Source: DALYJJ01 sp031969915 (lineage in GTDB: Bacteria > Acidobacteriota > Terriglobia > Bryobacterales > Bryobacteraceae). Taken from it: 64,000 nucleotides of DNA. Every line of letters starts with the position of its first letter. The first letter of the stretch is position 1. Below are positions 1 through 9,653 of the stretch, in pieces. The stretch lies in NCBI GenBank assembly GCA_031969915.1, contig DALYJJ010000009.1:9378-73377 (forward strand), written 5' to 3'. A program made the translations under genes and the position numbers. The notes under the pieces are model-generated. The model was not told where the DNA came from. It did not search any database and saw nothing but the letters and a program-made list of their open reading frames with translations.

Positions 1-1057
1 GCAGCAGCAGCACCGCAACCAGCGCCAGCAAGATCTGCAGCGGTGCGCCCACACGGTCCCGCAATGACGCCATACCGGATCGCGCGGGCTCCACTTCCAC
101 CCGTAGATCCCGCACCCGCGGGTCCTTGCTGTTGGCCGCGCGCTCTTCCCTCGTGAACCGGTACAGCACCTCCATCTGCCGGCGCGCCTGCTCGAGCGTC
201 ACTCCCGGCTTCAGCCGCCCCAGCAGATTCAACCCCTGCCCCGGCTTCAGCGGCGTCCAAACCTCCGTCTGGGCGTTGGCCAATAATCCGCTGTACCGCC
301 GCGCGGCCACGCCGATCACCAGCGCCCCCTGTCCGTTCACGACAATGCGCGTCCCCAGCACCGCCGGACTACCCTGAAAGCGCGTGCGCCACTGACTCCA
401 ACTCAACACCGCCACCGCCGCGCCGCGGTCCTCCGAGCCAATCACTCGGCCCAGCGCCGCCCCCACGCCTAAAGCGCGAAAGTAATCCGGCCCCACCGAC
501 TCTCCCACCACCACCGAGACCTCCGGCGGCCGTGTCTCCAAACGCGTGACGTGATCGATCGAGGTCGCGATCAGCGCCGAAAAGACCTCGTTGTGCTGCC
601 GGTAGTAGTCGTAGCTCGCCTGCGTCCAGTAGCCATTGCCTCGCGGCTCCTCCGGATACTTCTGCAGCAGCTCCACCAACTCCTCGGGATGGCTCACCGG
701 CAAGGGGCGCAGCAGAATCGGGTACGCCACGCTGAACAACGCAATGTTCGCGCCGATGCCGAGCGCCAGCGATGCCACCACCACCGCCGTCGCCATCCGC
801 CTTCGCCACAAATTGCGGCAGGCATGCCGGAGATCCTGCACCACCTGTTCCGGCCATGCCGCGCCCCACATCGCGCGCGTCGTCTCGCCAACCAGCGTGG
901 CGTTTCCGAACTCACGACGCGCCGCCCGCTCCGCCTCACGCGGGTCCTCGCCCTGCGCCACCAGGTCCTGTATCGCCATCGCCAGGTGCACGCGTAACTC
1001 TTCGTCCAACTCCTCTTCGCGCCGGCGCCGCTTCCACCACGGGTTCCCGAATCGCAT
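1..1057 (-). CDS. ABC transporter permease, MacB/FtsX type (acidobacterial duplicated orphan permease), 3' end cut by window edge
   Basis: The reading frame is open from an ATG at 1057 to the left edge, giving the first ~352 residues. Residues 1-75 form a charged cytoplasmic segment with the EELDEELRVHL and AERAARREFGN motifs typical of acidobacterial permeases that lack their own ATPase. A membrane segment follows at about residues 88-112, then a MacB-like periplasmic core domain (about 115-330), and the second membrane region begins at the edge. It starts 4 bp after the padR stop, so the two genes form one transcription unit. The family is common in Solibacter-like genomes, and members are thought to move small molecules or act in efflux; the substrate cannot be told. 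The C-terminal half lies outside the window. Confidence 0.88.
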   Translation of the reverse strand, partial: MRFGNPWWKRRRREEELDEELRVHLAMAIQDLVAQGEDPREAERAARREFGNATLVGETTRAMWGAAWPEQVVQDLRHACRNLWRRRMATAVVVASLALGIGANIALFSVAYPILLRPLPVSHPEELVELLQKYPEEPRGNGYWTQASYDYYRQHNEVFSALIATSIDHVTRLETRPPEVSVVVGESVGPDYFRALGVGAALGRVIGSEDRGAAVAVLSWSQWRTRFQGSPAVLGTRIVVNGQGALVIGVAARRYSGLLANAQTEVWTPLKPGQGLNLLGRLKPGVTLEQARRQMEVLYRFTREERAANSKDPRVRDLRVEVEPARSGMASLRDRVGAPLQILLALVAVLLL

Positions 1058-1061
1058 CGTC

Positions 1062-1421
1062 TCAGCTCTCGCTCGCTTGCGGCCTCAGCACGCCCGCCAT
1101 CGCGGCCACGTACCGGTCCCAGCGCTGTTGCTCATGTTCCAGTTGCTTCCGGCCCGCCGCCGTCAGTTGGTAATACTTCGCCCGCTGGTTGTTCTCGCTG
1201 CTCTTCCACTCCGCACGAACCAGCCCCCGCTTCTCCAGCCTGTGCAGTGCCGGATACAGCGAGCCCGTCTCCACCTGCAGCACCTCTCCCGACCGCGCGC
1301 GGATCGACTGCACAATCCCGTACCCGTGCTGCTGCCCCAAGCGCAGCGTCTGCAGGATCACCAGGTCGAGCGTCCCCTGCAGCATCTCGATCCGGTTCTG
1401 GTACGGTTCCTCTTTCGGCAT
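1062..1421 (-). CDS. PadR-family transcriptional regulator
   Basis: 119 residues, the normal size for a short PadR protein. The N-terminal winged helix carries the family hallmarks: LQGTLDLVILQTL, QHGYGIVQSI, then ETGSLYPALHRLEKRGLV as the recognition helix and wing, and YYQLTAAGRKQLE. A short C-terminal helix (about residues 85-115) would serve dimerisation. It lies directly upstream of, and 4 bp from, the permease gene, the usual acidobacterial arrangement in which PadR represses its own permease operon. Two copies of a TGTAG-N4-GTCTAC-like element sit immediately upstream of its start, which fits autoregulation. The effector is unknown. Confidence 0.93.
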   Translation of the reverse strand: MPKEEPYQNRIEMLQGTLDLVILQTLRLGQQHGYGIVQSIRARSGEVLQVETGSLYPALHRLEKRGLVRAEWKSSENNQRAKYYQLTAAGRKQLEHEQQRWDRYVAAMAGVLRPQASES

Positions 1422-1424
1422 GCC

Positions 1425-1461
1425 TGTAGAGAGTCTACAGCCATGGATGTAGTTTGTCTAC
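1425..1461 (-). promoter_or_regulatory. Tandem putative PadR operator upstream of padR
   Basis: Two related 14-bp sites lie just upstream of the padR start: TGTAGAGAGTCTAC at 1425-1438 and TGTAGTTTGTCTAC at 1448-1461, 23 bp apart start to start. The first is the core of a perfect inverted repeat, CTGTAGA-GAG-TCTACAG (1424-1440); the second keeps the GTAG...CTAC dyad. They match at 11 of 14 positions. Dyads of this kind next to padR genes are commonly the autoregulatory binding sites. The role is inferred; the repeats are seen directly. Confidence 0.7.
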
Positions 1462-1561
1462 CCCCCCATTCAACCGGCGGGCAGGCCGGCTTCACTGGCC
1501 AACTCGCCAGCGTCAGGGGCGCGGCAAGGTTGCCGTGGATGAACCCCAAGCCTCGGGCCAT

Positions 1562-1608
1562 CAAAAAGGAAAGGCCGGTTCGCCCCCTTTATCGAGAGCG
1601 AACCGGCC
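1562..1608 (-). terminator. Rho-independent terminator of the first TonB-dependent receptor gene
   Basis: Read on the minus strand, an 11-bp perfect stem (GGCCGGTTCGC at 1573-1583 pairing with 1598-1608) closes a 14-nt loop and is followed by TTTCCTTTTTTG. It begins about 22 bp past the receptor stop. Confidence 0.88.
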
Positions 1609-1630
1609 CGTTCCCGCGATCACCGGCCCG

Positions 1631-4600
1631 CTAGAACCGGTAGAACAGCCCGAACTGCATGACACGCGAACTGATGCCGTCGGTGGACGACGTCATCGCT
1701 ACGATGCGCCCGAAGTTCTGGCTCTGAATTTGATGGTCGCCGCCGGCCAGGTCGGAACTGGGCCAGAAGTTGGGGTGGTTGGTCAGGTTGTAGAAGTCGG
1801 CGCGGAACTGGATACTCTGCCGCTCCGTTAGCTTCGTGTCCTTCTGCAAGGAGAAGCTGTAGTTGTTGAAGTTCGGCCCGTTGAACCAGCGGCGCTGGAG
1901 TTGGCCCACTTCGCCGGGTCCGGGGTGTGCGAAGAGCTGGCCGGCGAACGTGGGGCGCCCGTCGGGGGCGACGCCACGGCCATCGGGCCCGATGTGCTGC
2001 GGGTTGATCCAGTAGACGCCGTTGCCGTTCTTGAACAGGCCGGTGGCGTTGCGGAGCGTCTCGCCGTCGACCAGCGCGGTGGCGGTGTTGACGCCGACTG
2101 AGCGCGCGCCGCGGTTCAACGTGCCGCGGTTGGAGAGCACCGACACCGGGTTCCCGCTCTGCATGATGAGGAACCCGCTGAAGGCCCAGCCGCTGACCAT
2201 CTTGTTGATCACCCGGTTGTCCACGTTGAAACGGCGGCCGGCGCCGAAGGGCAGCGGCACCAGGTGATTGAACTTGAAGGCATGCGTCAGGTCATACGGG
2301 GCGCGCGCCTTCTCGAGGGAGCGATTGTTGTTGTCGAGCTGCGCTTCGATGCCGCGGAAAGCGCTCGCCGTGCTCAGCGCTTTCGAGTAGGCGTAGTTGG
2401 CCTGCAGCACCATGCCGTTCCGCATCCGCTTGGTGACCTCGAACTGCGCGCCGTTGTAGTTGGAACGGGCGGTATTGGCGAGCACGCTCGAGTACAGCGC
2501 GAAGCGGTTCGGGAAGAAGCTGAAGTTCGGCTGGCCGTTGGGGAAGATCTGGTTGGCCTGATAGGTCTGTGCCAGGGAGCCGATTTCGCCGCTCAGAATG
2601 GGGTTGCTGATCGCGGCATTGGTCAGGAAGCCGCCGCCCGGGAGCGAGTCGAAGAACGGCAGCGGACGGCTGCCCGAGATGTTCGCGTTGTAGCGCGGGT
2701 CAAAGCGGCCGGTGGCTGCCTGGGCGAGGAAACCGTTGTTGCGGGCGGCGCGGAAGTCCTGGAGGAAGGTGCCCTGGTTGATGTTGATCTGGTTGAAGTC
2801 GATCTGGCGGAGCTGCCCCACGGTGTTGTTTCCAACGTAGCGGGCGGTGAAGATAAAGCCCTTGAATTCGTGCTCCAGGCCGAGGTTCCACTGGTTGGTG
2901 TAGGGCATGCGCATTTCCGGATGGAGAATGCCCTGCACCGGCGCGGAACTCGGAGTCTTGTTGAACTCCGCCTGTAGCGTGGTGGGCAGAATGAACCGCG
3001 GCGCGGCGATGGCGGGCAGTGAACCGGTGACGCGGCCGTTGAGGTTGGTGGCGTTCACGTTCGTGTTCAGCCCGTTGTTCACCGTGAAGGTGTTGTAGCT
3101 GCTGTTGATGTGGTTGTCGTTGACGTAGGCGATGGAGTAGCCGCCGCGCAGCGCGGTGCGGCCGTTTCCGAAGACATCCCAGGCGAAGCCGACGTTAGGC
3201 GCGAAGTTGTTCCAATCGCGTTTGTAGAAATCGCTGCCCGCGAAATCGATGGTCGGGTTGCCGAGCAGGGCCTCGATGTAATTGCCGCTCGGCGTGCGGG
3301 GCTGGATGTAGAGACCGTTGCGTTCGCGCACCGGGCTGAAGTACTCGAAACGGACGCCCAGCACCAGCGTCAGGCCCTTGCGGACCTTCCAGGTGTCGCT
3401 GATGTAAGGGGCGTAGTTGTCGTGATCGATGAAGTAGCGGTACTCCTGCCCGGGTGCGAACCCCGACGTCCGGTCCACCGCGTTGAACGTCTGCGCCGAG
3501 TGGCTGACAAGGCCACCGAGTGCGCCGAGCAGGAAGTTCGCCTGGTTGATATCGGTGGCGCTCGCGCCGGGGATGGAGCCGCCGCCGAAGCCCTGCTGAA
3601 TGTTGTTCGAAAACACACTGAGCGTGTACGTGGGGACGATGCCGTTAAACCCGAACAGGTTCGTGCGCATCATAGTGGCCTGGAAACCGAAGGAGATCGT
3701 GTGCCGGCCCTTTACCCAATTGGCGTTGTTCTGGAGGCTGTAGGTATCGGTGTTGCGGCCCTCGGGCATTGTCTCGTTGATCGGCGAACTGAAGATCAGC
3801 GGCAGCGAGTTGCTGTTGTTGGCGACAAAGAAGGCCGGCACATCCGTGCGGCGGTTGAACGTTCCGTGAGCCCGGTTGAAGCCGCCGCGCAGTTCGTTGG
3901 TCAGCGTCGGCGTGGGGCTCCAGCGCCAGCCGCTGGAGAAGAAGTTGGCGTTATTGTCGTTGAAAATCGGGGGCTCGGGAGTATAGAACGATCCGGAGGT
4001 CGGCCGGTCGATGATATCCCGGTTCCAGATGTAGCTGCCGGAAAAAGTGTGCCTGGTCGACAGGTAGTAGTCGAGCTTGTTGGTGATGTTGTCGCGCGTG
4101 GTGTTGCTGCGCGCGTTGAACGAATAGCCGGCGGTGTTGAGACCGTCGCCGAGGCCCGAGAAGTTGCTCTGCTCAGGCACCTGGCTGAGCAGGTTTTGGA
4201 TGAACGGATCGATCTGCACCTGCTGATTGGTGAGGACGTTGAAGCTCTGCACGGAGCCGCCGGCGTCGCGATAGCGGAAGATGCCGCGCCGCGCCTCGGG
4301 GGTGAGAATGGTGCGGGTGACCGGGGTCTGCTGTTTCAAGCGGTAGGCTTCGTAGTTGGAATAGAAAAGCAGCTTGTCCTTCACGATGGGGCCGCCGATC
4401 GAGGCGCCAAGCTGATTCAGGTTCAACTGCGGCCGTTTGATGCCGCTCTGATTGTTGAACCAGTCGTTGGCGGCGAAGTAGCTGTTGCGGTTGTACCAGT
4501 AGGCGTTGCCGTGGAACTCGTTGGTTCCCGAAGGCGTCGTCAAGCTGATGGTGTTGGCGTTCCCGCCGACGGTGGGGTTGACGTTGGCCGAAGCGACGGT

Positions 4601-5230
4601 GACGTCGGCGACTTGGCCGATGGTCAGACGGTTGGGCACGTAGTCGAGCGGATTCGTTCGCACGCTGTCCTGGATGTTCACGCCGTCGAGCAGGAGGTTC
4701 GAGTAGCTGGGCCGCAGGCCGTTGATCGTGGTGGCCGTGCGGGCGGAACTTACGCCCACCTGGGTGATAAACAGGTTGGAGACCTGGCGGTCAAGCACCG
4801 GTAGGGAGTCCACCTGTGCGCGGGAAATCGTGGTGGTGACTTCGGAGGCGGAGATCTGCACGGCCGCCGTGGATTCGCGAACCTCAATGGTCTCGCTGGT
4901 GGACGACACGTCCAGGCGAATCGCGGGGAGCGACGTCTCTTTGGTCGGATCCACTTTCACGCGCGAGAGCGTGGCCTTGTTGAAGCCCGAGGCCTGGACC
5001 TGCAAGTCATAGAAGTCCGGCCTCACCGTTGGAATGTTGAACAGGCCGTCGGCGGTGGTTTCGGTGGTCAGTACGGGCGTGCTGCCGCCCGGAAGCGTAA
5101 GGCTGATCTTCGCCGCCGGCACCGCCGCTCCCGTCTGATCCACGACGGAGCCGGTGATGCGGCCCGCGACCTGCGCGTGGAGAACAGCCGAGAGAGAAAG
5201 CGAAAGCGCGAAGAGCGACAGTTGTTTCAT
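1631..5230 (-). CDS. Oar-like TonB-dependent outer-membrane receptor with carboxypeptidase-regulatory domain
   Basis: 1199 residues. A Sec signal peptide (MKQLSLFALSLSLSAVLHAQ) is followed by a carboxypeptidase-regulatory-like beta-sandwich (about 22-105; GRITGSVVDQTGAAVPAAKI), a plug domain (about 120-240; TINGLRPSYSNLLLDGVNIQD, then the LTTPSGTNEFHGNAYWYNRN block) and a long aromatic beta-barrel ending in the outer-membrane signature FGLFYRF. The architecture is that of the Oar/SusC-like receptors greatly expanded in Solibacter, believed to import large organic substrates across the outer membrane using TonB energy. It has its own terminator and is probably monocistronic. The ligand cannot be read from sequence. 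The SD before the ATG (GGGGTCC) is weak. Confidence 0.93.
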   Translation of the reverse strand: MKQLSLFALSLSLSAVLHAQVAGRITGSVVDQTGAAVPAAKISLTLPGGSTPVLTTETTADGLFNIPTVRPDFYDLQVQASGFNKATLSRVKVDPTKETSLPAIRLDVSSTSETIEVRESTAAVQISASEVTTTISRAQVDSLPVLDRQVSNLFITQVGVSSARTATTINGLRPSYSNLLLDGVNIQDSVRTNPLDYVPNRLTIGQVADVTVASANVNPTVGGNANTISLTTPSGTNEFHGNAYWYNRNSYFAANDWFNNQSGIKRPQLNLNQLGASIGGPIVKDKLLFYSNYEAYRLKQQTPVTRTILTPEARRGIFRYRDAGGSVQSFNVLTNQQVQIDPFIQNLLSQVPEQSNFSGLGDGLNTAGYSFNARSNTTRDNITNKLDYYLSTRHTFSGSYIWNRDIIDRPTSGSFYTPEPPIFNDNNANFFSSGWRWSPTPTLTNELRGGFNRAHGTFNRRTDVPAFFVANNSNSLPLIFSSPINETMPEGRNTDTYSLQNNANWVKGRHTISFGFQATMMRTNLFGFNGIVPTYTLSVFSNNIQQGFGGGSIPGASATDINQANFLLGALGGLVSHSAQTFNAVDRTSGFAPGQEYRYFIDHDNYAPYISDTWKVRKGLTLVLGVRFEYFSPVRERNGLYIQPRTPSGNYIEALLGNPTIDFAGSDFYKRDWNNFAPNVGFAWDVFGNGRTALRGGYSIAYVNDNHINSSYNTFTVNNGLNTNVNATNLNGRVTGSLPAIAAPRFILPTTLQAEFNKTPSSAPVQGILHPEMRMPYTNQWNLGLEHEFKGFIFTARYVGNNTVGQLRQIDFNQININQGTFLQDFRAARNNGFLAQAATGRFDPRYNANISGSRPLPFFDSLPGGGFLTNAAISNPILSGEIGSLAQTYQANQIFPNGQPNFSFFPNRFALYSSVLANTARSNYNGAQFEVTKRMRNGMVLQANYAYSKALSTASAFRGIEAQLDNNNRSLEKARAPYDLTHAFKFNHLVPLPFGAGRRFNVDNRVINKMVSGWAFSGFLIMQSGNPVSVLSNRGTLNRGARSVGVNTATALVDGETLRNATGLFKNGNGVYWINPQHIGPDGRGVAPDGRPTFAGQLFAHPGPGEVGQLQRRWFNGPNFNNYSFSLQKDTKLTERQSIQFRADFYNLTNHPNFWPSSDLAGGDHQIQSQNFGRIVAMTSSTDGISSRVMQFGLFYRF

Positions 5231-5353
5231 CTTCGGACCCCTGTGTCAGAAATCTGGCTGACTCCAAACTAGCGGCGGTGGGGCCGGAGGGGAACAAGGT
5301 TGGGACGAAACGTGCGCTCAGAGGGGCGAACGGAGCGCATTGTTACCGGTGTT

Positions 5354-5986
5354 TCAATGACCGGAGTTGCACCCGCAACCATGACCACGAAGTGCTTGAA
5401 CGCCTTCGCGGGCGATGATCGGAACCATTAAGAGGGCGGCGGCGGGGTCGGCCCACCACCAGCCGAAGACGGCGTTGCAGGCGAGGCCGCCGAGGAGGAT
5501 GGCGGAGAGGTACGCGCAGAGTTCGGTTTGCTTCGAATCGGCGCGTAGGGCGGCGCTTTCCAGCAAACCAGCCGCGCGCCGCTTGGCCCGAGCGAGCAGA
5601 GGCATCACGATCAGCGACGCCACGGCTAGCGCCAAGCCGGGCACGCTCAACTCCGGAGACTCGCGCCGGTAGAGCGAGGCGGCCGCATCACAGGCGACGT
5701 AGGCGGCGAGGAGGAGGAACGAAACTCCGGCCAGGCGGAGGGCGCGGCGTTCGCGGGCGGCGCGGCCGGCGGCGTGGGCGTCGCTGTGCAGCCGCCAGAG
5801 GAGCACGAGGGCGCTGGAGACTTCGATCACGCTATCAACGCCGAAGCCGATGAGAGCAATGCTTCCCGCCACGGCGCCCGATGCGATCGCGACGACGGCT
5901 TCAAGCGCGTTGTAACCGACGGTGAGGTACTCCAGCAGCAGCGCGCGCCGCACCAGTTCTTCGCGATTGACAACGGCCGTCGCCAT
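5354..5986 (-). CDS. Cation efflux (CDF)-like membrane protein
   Basis: 210 residues from the ATG at 5986, which has AGAAGG just upstream. A TTG at 5998 would add four residues but lies in the T-tract of the preceding terminator. Five to six hydrophobic segments are visible. The CDF-type metal-site motifs appear as GFGVDSVIE in an early helix and ADSKQTE in a later one, matching the short CDF subgroup without a cytoplasmic C-terminal domain. The C-terminus ends in a Cys/His cluster (GHGCGCNSGH) that could bind metal. Known relatives export Zn, Co or Cd; here the substrate is inferred only. Confidence 0.8.
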   Translation of the reverse strand: MATAVVNREELVRRALLLEYLTVGYNALEAVVAIASGAVAGSIALIGFGVDSVIEVSSALVLLWRLHSDAHAAGRAARERRALRLAGVSFLLLAAYVACDAAASLYRRESPELSVPGLALAVASLIVMPLLARAKRRAAGLLESAALRADSKQTELCAYLSAILLGGLACNAVFGWWWADPAAALLMVPIIAREGVQALRGHGCGCNSGH

Positions 5987-5994
5987 GCCTTCTA

Positions 5995-6042
5995 TCAAAG
6001 CAAAACGCCGGGAAGCCCGAAGGCCGCCCGGCGTTTTGCGTT
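5995..6042 (-). terminator. Rho-independent terminator of the second TonB-dependent receptor gene
   Basis: On the minus strand, CAAAACGCCGGG (6028-6039 read in reverse) pairs with CCCGGCGTTTTG (6001-6012), followed by a T-rich CTTTG. It starts about 19 bp after the stop of the upstream receptor and ends at the start of the cation-efflux gene, insulating the two. Confidence 0.88.
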
Positions 6043-6057
6043 ACAGGTGGAAGCGAA

Positions 6058-9000
6058 CTAGAACTGGTAGCGCAGCGAGAGCTGAAGCTCGCGCTGGCTG
6101 CTCCTGCCGGTGACCATACCGAAGGTCGCGGCGAGCGGGTCACTGTTGACGCCGCCCCAGTTCGGGTGGTTGACCCAGTTGAACGCCTCAAAGCGGAACT
6201 GGACAAATTGCGATTCGCGAACGCGGAACGACTTGAACGCCGCCAGGTTCCAGTTCTGGAAGCCCGGGTTGTGGAAGTCGAGCGAGTTGCGGTTCTGGTT
6301 CGGGAACGTACCGTTGGCCGGGATGCTGGCGAAAGCCGAACCGCCCGGACGCGGGTTGAACCAGAAATCCGTGATGCCGGTGTAGTTGCGGTTCGCGTTC
6401 TGGTTGGCGAAGCGCTTCTCCACCGTCGTCGTGCCGTTCAGATTCCACGGCTTGAAGTTGGTGGAGCCGATGCCCAGGTAGTCGTCGCCGCGGCCGATGG
6501 TGAACGGCGTACCGGTCTGGAACTGTGTCACACCGGAAAGCTGCCAGCCACCGAGAGCAAAGCGCGTGGCCTTGCTGTTCGTGTTGCGGAAGAAGGGCAT
6601 CTCCCACACGAAGTTGACCACCGCCACGTGACGCGTGTCGAAGCCCGACTTGCCCCAGTTCAGACCCTGGTTGTAGGCGTCGATGAAGCCGTCGCGGGGA
6701 CCCGAGTTGTTGTCCATCGACTTCGACCAGGTGTAGGCGAAGCCATAGAGCAGGCCCTTGCTGAAGCGGCGGTTCACTTCGACCTGCAGCGCGTTGTACT
6801 CGCTGCGGCCGGAGTGCTCGAGCATCGGAATGTTGGCGAAGCCGCGGAACGGACGCAGGAAGTTCACGTCCGCGCGCGGAATGCCACGGCTCGCATCCGC
6901 CAGGTTTTCCGGACGGAACGTCGTGCCGGTCGGCAACTGGTTCAGGTCGCGCTCGCGCGCCAGGTAGTTGCCGGTGGTGCCCACGTAAGCCACTTCCACC
7001 GTGGTGTCGGAGAAGAGCTGCCGCTGGTAGCTGATGTTCCAGTTGTAGCTGCGCGGAATGCGATAGGCCGGGTCGATGGTCATGAAGAACTGCGGGAAAG
7101 CCACGCGCGAAGCGCCGCCCGGGTTGTCCGCATTGCCGTTCGTTACCGAGGCCATCGGCTGGAACGGCGGATTGCCGCCCAGGAAGACGCTGTCGTACAC
7201 GCCGGGGCGGGAGATGAAGCCGCCGACGCCCGCACGAAGCACGTCCTTGCCCGTGATGCTATAGGCAAGACCCAAGCGCGGCATGATGTCGAACTGGTTC
7301 TCGGACGGGAACGCGTTGCCACCATCGAGCAGGCGGTCAAACTGGCCGCTGGCGATGGCAGGAACGCGGGCGCGACCCGCTTCGGGGAAGCTGCTGCCGG
7401 GGATGCGAACGCCGTTAAAGCGATCGCCCGACAGGATGTTGCCCGTGGCGCGATCGATCACGGCGGCGTTCGAGGTGCTGTAGGCGGCAGGCGAGAAGTA
7501 CGCCATGTTGCCCCACAGCGACTTGTAGTAGCCGTTCTGCCAGGTGCTGCGGAAACCGAGCTCCAACTTCAGCCGCTCGCTGACGCGCCAGGAATCCTGC
7601 CCAAAGAACTCGAACATCTGGCCGCGATAGGGAGTGTAGCTGCGGGGACCGATTTCGGCGTAGGTGGAGAACAGGCCCATGGCCACGTTGGCAAGACCCA
7701 CGCGAGTGCCGGGCGCGCCGCCGGGGCGAACGTCGTCGAACACGAAACGGCCGTTCTGGTTATTGGTGCCGCCCGGAACGCCGGTCACGTTGATCTGGTC
7801 GAAGTCGTTCTGGCCGGACTTCTCCCACAGACCACCGAACTTGAACGTGTGGTTGCCGGCGATCTTGGTGAAGTTATTCGAGACCTGGTAGATGGGACCC
7901 GTCGACTGCGCCGGATACGGACCGCCGTCAATCGTCGTCAACGTCGGGATCTGAATCGTCGGGATCTTGTCGTTGATCTCCTTCGGCTCAGAGAAGAGGT
8001 ACGGGTAGTTGATGCCGCTGCGCGAACGCAGGTAGCGCTCGCCCGTGCGGTCCACGCCGATGTACACGCGGTCCACCGAAGCGGCGACGAGGAACTCGTT
8101 GATCATCGTCGGGCTCAACGTCCAGGTGTGGCCGAGGCTCGCGGTGCGGTTCGGGCGCGACCAGTCCGTGATGGCGAAGTCGAAACCGCCGCGGAACGAA
8201 TCGAGGGAGGTCCACTCATACCGCGAGTGGCGGAAACGGAAGACCTGGTTCTGGGTGGGGTTGAAGTCCAACGAGATGTTGTCCTTCCGCTGGTTCTGCG
8301 GATTGGGGCGCACCTGGAGGAAGTTCGCGTTGCCCGCATACAGGCCGTTCGGTTGCGGATAGGTCCGCAGGAACGCCATGCCGTTCGGGCTCTGCTGTGC
8401 CGTGGGGATCACGTTGTTCGGGAAGGCGCTACCGGTGGACGGATCGATAATCGTCTGCGGCGTCGCGTAGTAGAGGTTCGGTCCCAGCAACTCGCTGAAG
8501 TTGCCCTGGCGCATGGCCAACGTCGGAACACGCTGAATGCTCGTGTCCTCGCGGCGGAACCGGACCCATTCCTGGCTCCACAGGAAGAACAGCTTCTCGC
8601 GGTTCCTGTTGAAAACCTTGGGGATGGTCACCGGACCGTTGATGTTGTAGCCGAACTGGTTGAACCGGAACGGCGCCACGAAGTTCGTCGCCGCGCTCTG
8701 GTTGCGCACCCAGCTATTGGCGTCCAACTGGCTGTTGCGGAAGTACTCGTACAGCGAGCCATGGAAATCGCGGCCGCCGGACTTGGTGACCATGCGGATC
8801 TGACCCGCCGCCGACCGGCCATATTCGGCCTGGTAGTTGGCGGAAAGGATCTGCACTTCCTGCACCGTGTCGAGATCAGCCGTGCCGATCGACGTGCCGT
8901 TGGCGCGCGTGCGGATGCCCACCGCGCCGTCAAACGTGATCAGCGAATCCTGCGAACGGCCGCCGTTCATGGCGAAACCGCCGCTGGTCAAGCCAAAGCT

Positions 9001-9516
9001 GAAGCCCGACAGCGCACCGCCGCGGACACCCGGCTTCAAAAGCGCCAGGAACAGCGGGTTGCGACCGTTCAGCGTCAGGTTCTGGATCTGCGTCTGTTCC
9101 ACCGTCTTGCCGACCGTGGCCGTCTCCGTGTTGAGCGCGGCGACGTTCGCTTCTACGTTGACGACTTCCGTCAACTGACCGACCGTGAGATCGGCGTTCA
9201 CCTGCAGCGGAATCGCCGCCTCCAGCTTGTTGCGTGTCTTGCTGAACGTCTTGAAGCCGGCCAACTCCACGCTCACCGTGTAGTAGCCGGGCGCGATGTT
9301 GGTGACGGTATAAAAACCGGATTCGTTCGTGGTGGTCGTGCGCTCAAAGTTGGTGCCTTCATTCTTGACCGTGACTTTGGCGTTGGCAACCGCAGCTCCG
9401 CTCGGATCTTTCACCAAGCCGGAGATGTTCGAATTGTCAGATTGTGCAAAGGCCGATACTGCCAGGACGAGCAGTAGCGCACTGAAGGCTGCTGCTCGAC
9501 GGAGAGCCTGAGACAT
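6058..9516 (-). CDS. Oar-like TonB-dependent outer-membrane receptor (second copy type)
   Basis: 1152 residues with a strong SD (AGGAGA) 6 bp before the ATG. A signal peptide ending near AVSAFAQ is followed by a carboxypeptidase-regulatory domain (about 30-110; ISGLVKDPSGAAVANAKVTV), a plug (about 120-250; LNGRNPLFLALLKPGVRGG, MVTKSGGRDFHGSLYEYFRN) and a barrel ending LSLRYQF. It belongs to the same family as the receptor at 1631-5230 but to a different subgroup: the plug motif reads NGRNP rather than NGLRPSYSN, so the pair is not a recent duplication. Probably monocistronic, with its own terminator. The ligand is unknown. Confidence 0.93.
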   Translation of the reverse strand: MSQALRRAAAFSALLLVLAVSAFAQSDNSNISGLVKDPSGAAVANAKVTVKNEGTNFERTTTTNESGFYTVTNIAPGYYTVSVELAGFKTFSKTRNKLEAAIPLQVNADLTVGQLTEVVNVEANVAALNTETATVGKTVEQTQIQNLTLNGRNPLFLALLKPGVRGGALSGFSFGLTSGGFAMNGGRSQDSLITFDGAVGIRTRANGTSIGTADLDTVQEVQILSANYQAEYGRSAAGQIRMVTKSGGRDFHGSLYEYFRNSQLDANSWVRNQSAATNFVAPFRFNQFGYNINGPVTIPKVFNRNREKLFFLWSQEWVRFRREDTSIQRVPTLAMRQGNFSELLGPNLYYATPQTIIDPSTGSAFPNNVIPTAQQSPNGMAFLRTYPQPNGLYAGNANFLQVRPNPQNQRKDNISLDFNPTQNQVFRFRHSRYEWTSLDSFRGGFDFAITDWSRPNRTASLGHTWTLSPTMINEFLVAASVDRVYIGVDRTGERYLRSRSGINYPYLFSEPKEINDKIPTIQIPTLTTIDGGPYPAQSTGPIYQVSNNFTKIAGNHTFKFGGLWEKSGQNDFDQINVTGVPGGTNNQNGRFVFDDVRPGGAPGTRVGLANVAMGLFSTYAEIGPRSYTPYRGQMFEFFGQDSWRVSERLKLELGFRSTWQNGYYKSLWGNMAYFSPAAYSTSNAAVIDRATGNILSGDRFNGVRIPGSSFPEAGRARVPAIASGQFDRLLDGGNAFPSENQFDIMPRLGLAYSITGKDVLRAGVGGFISRPGVYDSVFLGGNPPFQPMASVTNGNADNPGGASRVAFPQFFMTIDPAYRIPRSYNWNISYQRQLFSDTTVEVAYVGTTGNYLARERDLNQLPTGTTFRPENLADASRGIPRADVNFLRPFRGFANIPMLEHSGRSEYNALQVEVNRRFSKGLLYGFAYTWSKSMDNNSGPRDGFIDAYNQGLNWGKSGFDTRHVAVVNFVWEMPFFRNTNSKATRFALGGWQLSGVTQFQTGTPFTIGRGDDYLGIGSTNFKPWNLNGTTTVEKRFANQNANRNYTGITDFWFNPRPGGSAFASIPANGTFPNQNRNSLDFHNPGFQNWNLAAFKSFRVRESQFVQFRFEAFNWVNHPNWGGVNSDPLAATFGMVTGRSSQRELQLSLRYQF

Positions 9517-9653
9517 GTGTTTCTCCTAAGGAAATTCGACTTAACTAACCGCGCGTCCCCTTGAGATATGAAGACGCGAAAGTACCCTTCAAAGCTTGCT
9601 TGCTAGTCTATCAAGAACGGAGCCCTGTTGTCAGTGGGGGTCTACCGGGAAGT

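Noticed and set aside
3110..4804. 564-residue plus-strand frame opposite the first receptor
   Set aside because: Antisense shadow with skewed composition and no motif.
6166..9477. 1103-residue plus-strand open frame opposite the second receptor
   Set aside because: It mirrors the codon pattern of the real receptor gene in GC-rich DNA; the translation is Val/Arg/Ala-rich with no domain.
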